Shown here in pieces: positions 24,901-36,900 of a stretch of 64,000 bases of DNA. The stretch covers positions 99,486,000 through 99,549,999 of the forward strand of contig OY804580.1 of NCBI GenBank assembly GCA_963680875.1, given 5' to 3'. Positions within the stretch are counted from its first letter, which is position 1. Each line of letters starts with the position of its first letter. The notes beneath the pieces are model-generated. The model was not told where the DNA came from. It saw only the letters and a program-made list of their open reading frames with translations, and searched no databases. The translations under genes and the position numbers were made by a program. This stretch comes from Bathymodiolus brooksi (Eukaryota > Mollusca > Bivalvia > Mytilida > Modiolidae).

Positions 24901-27900
24901 GTCGTGGTCGAGATTGTATGGTAGATTTACAACTTCTGAGGGGCCGTCGTGGTCGAGATTGTATGGTAGATTTATAACTTCTGAGGGGCCGTCGTGGTCG
25001 AGATTGTATGGTAGATTTACAACTTCTGAGGGGCCGTCGTGGTCGAGATTGTATGGTAGATTTACAACTTCTGAGGGGCCGTCGTGGTCGAGATTGTATG
25101 GTAGATTTACAACTTCTGAGCGGCCGTCGTGGTCGAGATTGTATGATAGATTTACAACTTCTGAGGGGCCGTCGTGGTCGAGATTGTATGGTAGATTTAC
25201 AACTTTAAGCTTAAATTTTTCTAATACTTTAGTACTGGGTTCCAGATTATAATCAAACAAACAAATCGTGAACCCTGCTGATGACAAGGTATACTCGATA
25301 CAACAGGATGTGATACAGTGTTAGTGACTTGCGACAGGTCAGTGGTTTTCTCAGGGTACTCCTGTTTCCTCCACCGATAAAACTAACCTCTATGATATAA
25401 CTGCAATATTGTTGAAAGTGGTGTTAAACACCATAAACTATTAAACCAATCAACCAAACACACAAAGCCATTTAATCATTAGGTGTACAGCTTTGACAGT
25501 GTAATTAATTTAACCATGTTGCTACAGGTAAATATTTTGTCAGAGATTCTGCTAGCCTATGCATTTCTCTTATTTTTAAGATAACCAACAAAATATATTT
25601 GAGATTGCATCAACGACTGGAAGAATAAGATATCGACAAGGTGTTAGCATCCCAGATGACCCTGATACATACGTGCTGACCGTGTTAGCAAAGGATGATG
25701 GGAGGTGTTGTCCTTCAGATGCTAGTCTTTTAAAAACGAGTACATCTACGGTTACGATCAATATTGTTGATGCTGTAAACACTAAGCCTTCTTTTACACA
25801 GTGTAATACTTACACACCACCTGTAAAGGAAGAACAGCCAATTGGAACGTCTGTATTTACGGTGAGTATGTGTTGTTGAATTTGAGACATGTGAAGTTTT
25901 TAACTCATTCAGTTTAGCGTGAATCCTTCTCAAAATTGTTATTGAGAGGCCGTCGTGGTAGTTGGATTTTCAACTACATGTGCAATTATTGCCTATCACC
26001 ACTAAAGTTCTGAGTTCAAACCCTGTTCATGGTGAGGTGTACTCTACAACCGTATGTGATGTTTGTCAGTGACTTGCGACAGGTCGGTGGTTTCCTCCAC
26101 CAATAAAACTGACCGTCGAAATATAACTGAAATATTGTTGAAAATGGCATTAAACACCATAAATCAACCAACCAACCAACCAACCAACCAAATTGTTATT
26201 GCACAACATTGGTGTGTTATCAGTTTAGTGTAAACAATATCTTATCAAGTTAATGCATAAACATGGTTACATATTGCTAAGGATGGGAAAACACAATATG
26301 AAAATTAATGATATATAATTTGTTCTTGCCAATATATAGCTGAAATACTGCTAACGTTAAATACCAATCAATCAATCAATCAATTTTTTTACCCCCATTT
26401 TAATTATTTTTTTGCAGGTTTCAGCAACTGATAATAACAGGGGAGAAAATGGAATGGTAAAATATTTTGCTGTTACGCCACCGAATGGCCAGCCTGTTTA
26501 TTTTGCCATCAATCAAACATCAGGGGAAATTACTACTACGGCAGTGCTTGACCGTGAAAGTTTTGGCTCTAAATATCTGTTTTTTACTGTACGAGCTGTT
26601 GACAAGGGACAACCTCCCGGAGACGATTACTGTACCTTCCCTTTTAGTATAACTGATGTTAATGACAATAATCCAGCATTTGGTGAGAGTAATTTCCAAG
26701 GAAGTATTTTGAGAACTGCTGCTGTGGGTTCTCTTGTTATGACCGTGAAAGCTACTGATAAAGACATCGGTGCCAACGCAGAAGTGACCTATGCAAAAGT
26801 GCAGGATACACCATACTTTAATATCAATCCTGATTCTGGAGCTATTGCTGTAGTGCAAACGTTAAATTCTGCAGTAAGTTATAAGTGTATATCATACAGT
26901 TATGCATGCAAAATTTGGAGTAACGACAGAAAAAAGAAGGGGGAGGGGGGAGTTTGAGGTTAGAATGTTTCTACTGCAAAAATATAATTGACCAGTGTCA
27001 TAATTTTGTTTGAAAATAGGAAATTGATCATGTAATTTTAAAATAATTGCATCGGTGGTGTAATGGTTAGCATGCTCGCCTCAAGTGTAGTTGAACCCCG
27101 CTCAGGTCAAACCAAAGACTATCAAATTGGCATTTGTTGATTGTCCGCTAAGCACGCAGCATTCAGGAGAAAGAGCAAAGACTGGTTGGCTCGGAATCAG
27201 GATAATGTGTCAGAGTGGGACGACATCTATCCGCAGACTGATGTTTCAGGGAACTAGCACTATAAAAATCCAATTGGGCATGTTGGTCTAGTTTAAAGCG
27301 GACATCATCATCTCATTGAAAATTAACTTGTTCTCGCCATGATATAGCTGAAAAATTTGCTGAGTTGGCATTAAACAACAATCACTCACATACTCACTCA
27401 TTCTGATAGGCTGAAATATAAAAAATCTTCTCCTTTGAAACTAGGTGGCACAATGAATTGTAGGAATGATGTATGGGTGGTTCTGAACAAATCTTTCTCA
27501 TTTTGTGTCTGATTGACAACTAACATGGCTGCCATTGGCAGTCCTTGTTTTTTTCATTGCCTATATAGACAAGGTGAGCGATACAGGGTCTCTAGAGCCT
27601 GTTGTTTAATCATGTGATGTTCCTTCATTCAATATTTAGAACATCAACACTTAAGTTATTTGCAATGATATGTTCTTTTTTACAGAGTAATACCATTACA
27701 TTCACAGTCAACGCTACTGACAAAGGGACACCTCGGTTAGGTTCAAATGTTGTTACCATTACGATTGCCGTCACCAGCGATGATGGCGGTAAACCACCAG
27801 TTTGGAGTAATTCCGACCCTACATTCACAGTTAATGAAACCATGCCTATTGATACTCTGGTTGGTAGCTTGACAGCTACATCACAAATTGCCGGCAGTCT

Positions 27901-30900
27901 TGGTGTCACTTTTACTGTGATTTCTAACGGACAAGCTGGAAGCCAGGCTCCGCCTTTTAGAATAACGTCTGATACAACAGATACCAATAGAGTCAACATA
28001 TACCTCTTAAATCCATTAGATTATGAAGAAAAAAGTGAATATATCAACTATCTTCAGTTGAGAGCAAAGGTAAAAAAGTAATTTTTATAATGTCAGACCG
28101 CAGTCTGTGCCAAAAACATTTTGACAAACTAGCCCGAACCACATTTTAGAAATAAGATTTCATGGATTTGATTAATCTTTGGTGTTTTAACGCCACTTTC
28201 AGCAATATTTCAGCTATCCCCGTGTGACAATAAGTCAGCCAGTCATTGGATAATGTTTTATTTTTTTCATGTTTGAAAAGTAAACATTTTTTCTTTATAC
28301 ATGTAATTATGTTCCTCGTCTATTCTTGCTCACATGTGTAAAGTTCCATAGAAAAAAGATCGATAACAATGACACACTGATCCATATTTGTTTACTATCC
28401 TTTTTGTAAATGGTGTTGTATAACGTGACATAAGGCCGGTCAGTGGTAAATAAATCACATGATTTTGTCATAGGCCATGTGAACCAAACTTAAAAAGTCA
28501 ACCAGATTAACAAAATATAGTATTTTAGCTTTTTCTGTGTAATTGTTTTGTCTGAAGAATTTCAAAAGATGTTTTTTTTTAAATAGTTTGAAATTGAAGT
28601 ATTAAAAATTAATCATTTGATGCAAGCATTGAACTTGCTTACCCATATAATAAAATATTTAATCCAGTGAATTTGGTGTTTTTGTTTTTGTCAATGCAAT
28701 ATAATAGACTGACTACATACTACCATATTTTTGTAAAACAATTAATGACTGATTTCTGTTTATTTCAATCACATTTATTATCACAGAATGGTAACAATAC
28801 AGTTTTGTTGATGCTATTTGTAATAATGACTGGTTTTCCCCCCAGGTAATCTCATTTATCTGTTAGGTTTAATTTAATTCTCTGTTCAATTTATGCTATA
28901 AATTTTGATTATTTCTGTTAAATTAATTATTTTTCTATTTTCTCTGTGAATATCATTTCATTACACCAAGAAGTAAGGGGTATATTTGTTATTAAAGCAG
29001 CAGTGGAAATGCAAAATAATCTGCCATTTTGTGACTAATGGAAAGCACTTGTATGTATTTTCCCAGTAAAATCAGCCATTTTCTAGAAAATGGTGGAATC
29101 TGAATGATCAATCATCATATTTTCAAAGTATTTTAAAATACAATTTGCTTGGCCTACATTCCAGAAAAGGTCATGATCTGTGATGACGATTACATCAACA
29201 AACCGGAAAGGTAAAATGCTTGGGAAATACCATCGCTTAAAACATAGTAAACAAACATAATGATCAGGAAAAAAAGACATTAGTAAAAAGGATATTTTTT
29301 ACTTGCATGGAATTTATTCAATTCAATCTTATCTGTTTTAATCTCATCCTGTAATTTGAAGTTTAAAAGAATTCTCTCTGTGTTTATGTATGCTATGAAT
29401 ATACAGAATGACGTCACCGGTCTCGTGCTGCACGAGAATTGTAAATCAAAACAAATGACCAACTTTATTGCATGGCCGAGCAGATGTCACGACACGATAT
29501 ATCATGGCGACCATTTTTAGTGGTGGAAGAAGACGGAGAGAACCACCGACCATTGGCAAGCAACTGGTAAACTTTATCACTTGCGGCTGCGAGTCGAGTG
29601 CACCCTTTTTTTGTAATTTACAAAGCCAGGCGCGAACCCACGCTATATTTGTGATAGGCTTGTATGAGTTGTTAGGTAATCCAACTACCTAACTCATTGA
29701 GCCACCAGGGCCCTAAGATTTCATGGATTGTGGTTTGATTTGAAGTTTTATTTACATTCAAGTTTCTATTTTTAGCATGTTTTCATTACAAAAAATTATA
29801 AAAAATATAATTTCTAACCTATATACCAAACCACTTCTCTAATTGGGGCGTCGTGGCCATGATCATATGCAGGGTTCTCAAAAAGTTTTAAGTAGATGGA
29901 GGATTTTTTTAAGTAGGCGGAGACTGGACATGCCAAAGGCATGTCCCAGAGTGCCGTAGGCGTGAGCGGTTGGCAGGGGATCCGGAAAATTTTGAAATTC
30001 TAGATGGCAGGAGATGCAATCTGGGCTTATATTTGAGGAAAATGAAGCTTTTAATTGGTCTCAAAAAGGAAGGTTTTTTAGGGCGAATTTTTGTTTCTAT
30101 CAAAGAGAAATTGAAGAAATTCAAGCTACAGTCAAAATGCCACAAAATTAGAACCGACTGACAATGCCATGGCAAACACTGATTTCACCTATAGATGTTA
30201 GGATAACATCTTGGCATCTTGGTTTTTTATTCATTACCGGAAATCGGTAACTTCTAATACATTCCAATTTCGGGATGACTCCGAATCAAAATCCGCGATC
30301 AACAAAACGTTTTGCGGTAATAGGTTACACTGGTTCAAAGAGAAGGTTCAAAAAGATCAAGAGCGATCTGTTGTTTTCTAACGCGGAATGAAATTAAAAC
30401 AGAGAACGAGAAAAAAGTAAATATCTTGATAACATTTCAGTTTTACCAACTTCTATTTTTATTTTTGACAAATTTGTAGACGGCGCTCAACCAGAAGTAG
30501 CCGGCAAAGTCGTCGCTCGCCGGCACATTTTGAGAACCCTGCATATGGTAGTTGGATTTACAGCTACCTATGGAATCAGTGCCTATCACCACTGCATGAT
30601 ATTGTGAAATCGAATCTCGATCAGGGCGAGGTATACAACATTATGTGATAAAGTTTGTCATTGACTTGCGACAGGTCGGTGGATTTCTCCAGGTCCACCT
30701 GTTTCCTCCATCAATAAAACTGACCGCCAGGATATAGCTGAAAAATTGTCGAAAGTGGTGTTAAACACCATCTAAGCAAACAAATATTTTAATAAGATTA
30801 CAAGGATTGTAAGTTGATTTGAAGTTTTATTTTTATTCAAGTTTCTATTTATTACAAAAATATGTGAATTTTTTAAATAAAAAAAAATACAATGTCTACT

Positions 30901-33900
30901 AACCTACATACCAACCCACTTGTCTAATAATTGTTCGTGAAATAGTAAACCAATAATTATACCCCCCGCAAACAAAGTTTTGGGGGGTATATTGGAATCA
31001 CCCTGTCCGTCCGTCCATGTACCTTGTAAGCGCAACTCCTCCTAAAAGACTTATTGGATTTTTGTGAAACTTTACACAGTTGTAGTACACTACCTGCAGA
31101 TGTGCATGAAGAAATATGGTCGCTGTCTAAAATTTGGAAGGGGAGATAATTCAACTTATACTTTCACGAAAAGGGGGGTCGTGTACCTTGTAAGCGCAAC
31201 TCCTCCTAAACAGCTTATAGGATTTTTATGAAACTTTGCACAGTTGTAATACAATACCTGCAGATGTGCATGAAGGAATATTGTTGCTGTCCAAAATTTG
31301 GAAGGGGAGATAATTTAACTTATACTCTGAAATATGTTCTGTATGGAGAGATTGGCTTGTAAGCGCAACTCCTCCTATACGGCTCATTGGATTTAAATGA
31401 AACTTTACACAGTTGTAATACACTGCCTGCAGATGTGCATGAAGGAATATGGTTCCTGTCAAAAATTTGGAAGGTGATGTAAGCTAATTTTGAATCAATA
31501 ACATTTGATGTGACTTATATCCTCTTGTAAAAAAGTTAGGAAATGTTGTAATCCTCATGTATACTGATGAAACCGTATTGGTTTTAAACAATCCCACTTT
31601 GTTGAAGACCTTGTGGCGACCCCTAGATGTATGTTCTTGGTTAGTTTATTTTGGAGATGGGATGTTGTCTCCTTGACATAACTCCATATCCGTTAATTTT
31701 TCATAGGTAACTTGCTAATATACCTGTATTCCAAAGTTTGAACATCATAGTATTGCAAGCAGGGGGTATCACTCAGTGAGGTCACTCACAGTTCTAGTTT
31801 CTTATGGGTGGCCTTATATAAATATATGGGGAAAAAAGTTTAAGTTTTACAAGGAAATTATTTTCAGATTTTATACATTTTATCTTTATGTATTCAGGAC
31901 ATGCTTAAAGAAGTTTACACAGATGTGTTTCCTAAGATTGTTGTTATTGATCAGAATGATGAGATTCCACAGTTTGCTGGGGCTGATCCCTTGACAACAT
32001 ACATTGAAGCTTCTGTCCTTGAAAATCAAAGTCCACCAGCAGTTGTTGCAACAGTGGCTGCTACTGATGCTGATACAAATCCATTGTTTAAAAAGGTATG
32101 AAGATTAGTCTGTAAGATAAGGGTTTTAAAGTTGAACCAATCGCTAGGCAGGATATGTTAATAAGAAAAGAGTTTTAGAGTTGAACCAATCACAAGGCAG
32201 GATATGTTGATAAGAAAAGAGTTTTGGAGTTGAACCAATCACTAGGCAGGATATGTTAATAAAAAAAGGGTTTTAGAGTTGAACCAATCGCTAGGCAGGA
32301 TATGTTGATAAGAAAAGGGTTTTAGAGTAGAACCAATCGCTAGGTAAGATATGTTAATAAGAAAAGGGTTTTTAGAGTTGAACCAATCGCTAGGCAATAT
32401 ATGTTAATAAGATAAGGGTTTTAGGGTTGAACCAATCACTAGGCAGAATATGTTAATAAGAAAGGGGTTTTAGAGTTGAACCAATCACTAGACAGCAGGG
32501 CTCACGTTGGAGGGCGACTAGGGTGAAGAAGTCGATATCATGTTTATTGAAATCTATCGTATCCGTTAAGGCCAAAAAAAAAATATGTGTGCTTCCGATC
32601 GACCGACCGACCCTAAAATTTTACCGCCGACCCTAACATTTTTTATGCCAAAAAAAAAAATAGATCGGCAAAATCCATAAATTCGTCTCCGTTTCCGTGT
32701 TTGTTTCCGACTTCAACAATTTCCTTCATTTTCTTGTACATTTGATCGATGTTTGGGCCCAAAGACATTGTACTGCATGTCAAATAATTAATAAGCTGTA
32801 GTAAGAAAGAAACCAATAAGTTTGTGAGATTTTAGAGGAAGGAGCATACTTGTAGGTTTCAAAAAAAAAAAAAAAAAAAAAAAAAATCACGACCTACCGA
32901 CCCTAATTTTGAAGACCATGCAATCGGAAACACACATATTTTTTTTTTGGCCTAAGTATTTTGAAAGTGATTTTCTTGAAAACATCTACATCTACATTAT
33001 ACAATGCTCTGTTAATTGTGACGACTATGCATCGGCGTGAACAGACCATATATTAATGTAAAGTAATCCTAACGCGTTTAAAAGAATTATTTTTAATTTC
33101 GTTCAATAACAAACAACATTGGCGCCATTTTAAAGGGGAAGCAACCCGGCACTGTGCTATGGGAAATGTTGACCAAACTTTTTGTCCGAAGCTACTTTCA
33201 ACAAAGCGAAGTTTTGATTTAATTTTTTCTCATTTCTGTGACATAAATCATAGTTCTTATCTTTAATATGTTCATATTTCGAAGGTTGGCCATTTAAAAT
33301 TCGTTAAAATGCATGCAGATTTTCTGATTTTTATCCATCCACATCGATATTTTATACATGACACCGGGTTATTATAATTTAAATTTAGTCGGAGTGACTC
33401 ACTGTATTTATTTTTATATTTTACAGGGATGTCATTAGAAGCCGGCAACCGGCGAAAATCTCCGGTAACTCTAGCTGTCGCCGCCGGTTACTTTTTCTCT
33501 TTAAAAAAAATAATGAGAGAAAATTTATCTAGTATCAGCAATACAATGTACAGTGCGTGTATCTACTGATCAGCATGTTTACATTTGCAGATCTTTACAA
33601 ATAAACATCGCTACATATCCTCTAACCCGAATAATATTAGTCGTTATTTTCCGCTCATCGGAGATGAAATCGTAGACGGAGAGGGACTGAATTATCCGGG
33701 TTACATATTCTCGGTTTTTTCTAATTTTTTTAGGAATATTGCGATGAATTCCGAATGACGCTTTACAAAATTATAAACGTTTCTCCTATACAGGAGCACC
33801 CTTATCATACACGCTATGGCGGTGCCGAGCAAAAAAAGATGTAAACAAAGTTCACTGCACGGCTTTTTCAAAAGGCAAAGAATAGACAGTGATGCAAAAT

Positions 33901-36900
33901 AAAATGAAAAGCATTACAAAATGAAAGAGTGCTCAGTTTTCAATGAAATTTTGAACTAAAACTTCAGAATCATTTTCATCACCATACTGAATTAAACTAC
34001 ATTTATAGTTTGTTAACTGTTCTGTTTTTCAAGTTAAATTGCATTTAAGAAATAAAATCTTAATACATCTTTGTAGTCAACAAATTGAAGTGCCTGAATC
34101 ACTGCCACAATATAATCAAAAGTAGTAAAAAAGGGTCTTTTATCTTGAACAATTGCTGAAAATATGAGAAAAATAGTATAAAAAAATGAAGTTTCAATAA
34201 TGAAATTAAATGCCAGGAGAGACCTAGAATGCAGGATTTTGCACCATTTATCCCAGACCCTCGGCCGTAAAGGAGGCTGAGTAAGCTCGGCATGGCGTAT
34301 GGCTGTGCCGTCCGCATTAATTTGCCTGCTACTTTTCAATTTTCTCCTGCTACTTCAAAATCTATTGACATCCCAACTTTATATTACGAACTATCGAACT
34401 GTTTATTTACATACAGACATGTGTAAATGACTATGCAATTAAAAAAATAGACTTTGAACTACAGTAGATTTATTCCATTGTTACAATCTGATTTAAGGTC
34501 TGACAAATAATAACTACATTTTTGACTGCCAGTGTTCATGACAATATACGTTTGTGCTATATTTTCATTATCTAGCTATATATAGTTAGACCGTTCAGCT
34601 AATTAGCAGAGACATCTGTCTTCTGCTGAAGATTTCACAAATATGAGTTATTACAATTTGTGTGGTATTAGATCACAGCACAGTAATATTTCAAAAAGAA
34701 AAAAAGGAGGGGTACTTATAAAAAAAATCAGAGTTAATGCAAGACTACAATTATAGTCATGATAGACAGAAATAAATATTTGACATTGAATAGATGTCCT
34801 TTAGGTAATTAAGTCTCTCAAACAACGTTTGGAGACTTATTGTTTTTGCTCCATTTCTTATTATTATTATTATTATTCTTCTTTCTTTCTGTGCACCATG
34901 AACTTGTCCACGGCAGATCTCAGGAACTACAGGACAGAATTTCATGAAACTTGGTGGAGTCATAGACATATGTTTCTAGTTGATCCTAAAGTTTTCAGAT
35001 TTGTGGTAAAGGGGGTCAAAGCCATATTTTTGGGGGTTCAAAGGGGGTGGGGGTTACTATAGAATCCTATGGGAAACTTGAAATTTCGTACATTAATGTT
35101 GATAACTTCTAACTGGATAATGATAGAGACATAAAATTTGACATAGTGATAGGTCACCATTAGAGGAGCAATTCTGTGTTTTCGAAATTTTCAAGATGTC
35201 TGCCATTTTCAAAATGGCTGCCAAAACACGGCATAAAAATGGGTGGTAAAAATTCAACATTGTCCAATATCATCAAAATTTGATATGTGGGTAGATAGTG
35301 TCAGTGGCCGGTTTGGGAGACTTCATAATCGTTAGATTATAATCATATCTTGTTATTAATTAAGTCTCCCAAACTTATTGTTTTTGCTCTGTTTCTTATT
35401 ATTATTCTTATTCTTCTTTCTTTCCGTGCACCATGAACTTGTCCATGGCAGATCTCAGGAACTACAGGACAGAATTTCATGAAACTTGGTGGAGTTATAG
35501 ATATATGTTTCTAGTTGATCCTAAAGTTTTCAGATTTGTGGTAAAGGGGGTCAAAGCCATATTTTTGGGGGTTCAAAGGGGGTGGGGGTTACTATAGAAT
35601 CCTATGGGAAACTTGAAATTTCGTACATTAATGTTGATAACTTCTAACTGGATAATGATAGAGACATAAAATTTGACATAGTGATAGGTCACCATTAGAG
35701 GAGCATTTCTGTGTTTTCAAAATTTTCAAGATGTCTGCCATTTTCAAAATGGCTGCCAAAACACGGCATAAAAATGGGGGGTAAAAATTCAACATTGTCC
35801 GATATCATCAAAATTTGATATGTGGGTAGATAGTGTCAGTGGCCGGTTTGGGAGACTTCATAATCGTTAGATTATAATCATATCTTGTTATTAATTAAGT
35901 CTCCCAAACTTATTGTTTTTGCTCTGTTTCTTATTATTATTCTTATTCTTCTTTCTTTCCGTGCACCATGAACTTGTCCATGGCAGATCTCAGGAACTAC
36001 AGGACAGAATTTCATGAAACTTGGTGGAGTTATAGATATATGTTTCTAGTTGATCCTAAAGTTTTCAGATTTGTGGTAAAGGGGGTCAAAGCCATATTTT
36101 TGGGGGTTCAAAGGGGGTGGGGGCTACTATAGAATCCTATGGGAAACTTGAAATTTCGTACATTAATGTTGATAACTTCTAACTGGATAATGATAGAGAC
36201 ATAAAATTTGACATAGTGATAGGTCACCATTAGAGGAGCAATTCTGTGTTTTCAAAATTTTCAAGATGTCTGCCATTTTCAAAATGGCTGCCAAAACACG
36301 GCATAAAAATGGGGGGTAAAAATTCAACATTGTCCGATATCATCAAAATTTGATATGTGGGTAGATAGTGTCAGTGGCCGGTTTGGGAGACTTCATAATC
36401 GTTAGATTATGATCATATCTTGTTATTATTATTATTCTCCTTTCTTTCTTTCCGTGAACCATGAACTTGTCCACGGCAGATCTCAGGAACTACTGGACAG
36501 AATTTCATGAAACTTGGTTGAGTTATAGATATATGTTTCTAGTTGATCCGAAATTTTTCAGATTTGTGGTAAATGGAGTCAAAGCCATATATTTAGGGGT
36601 TCAAAAGGGGTGGGGGTTACAATAGAATCCTATGGGAAACTTGAAATTTCGTACATTAATGTTGATAACTTCTAAATAGATAATGATAGAGACATAAAAT
36701 TTGACATAGTGATAGGTCACCATTAGAGGAGCATTTCTGTGTTTTCAAAATTTTCAAGATGTCTGCCATTTTCAAAATGGCTACCAAAACACTGCATAAC
36801 AAATGGGTGGTAAAAATTCAACTTTGTCCGATGTCATCCAAATTTGATATGTGGGTAGATAATGATGTCCCGAATTGATTCCTGACATTGAAAAATTTCT

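Larger units (their letters stand above)
28070..31897. other. Intron 9
   Basis: 3.8 kb. Contains a SINE-tail fragment (28170-28215), SINE-C (29515-29712), a SINE-A split by a DNA transposon (29845-30785) and an inverted-end element (30959-31769). The part 28220-29500 is AT-rich with nothing recognised. Confidence 0.7.

Noticed and set aside
24397..25287. Open frames of 277-296 codons on both strands with a 15-residue period
   Set aside because: The 45-bp SINE-head array is a multiple of three, so stop-free frames persist by periodicity; no start context or homology.
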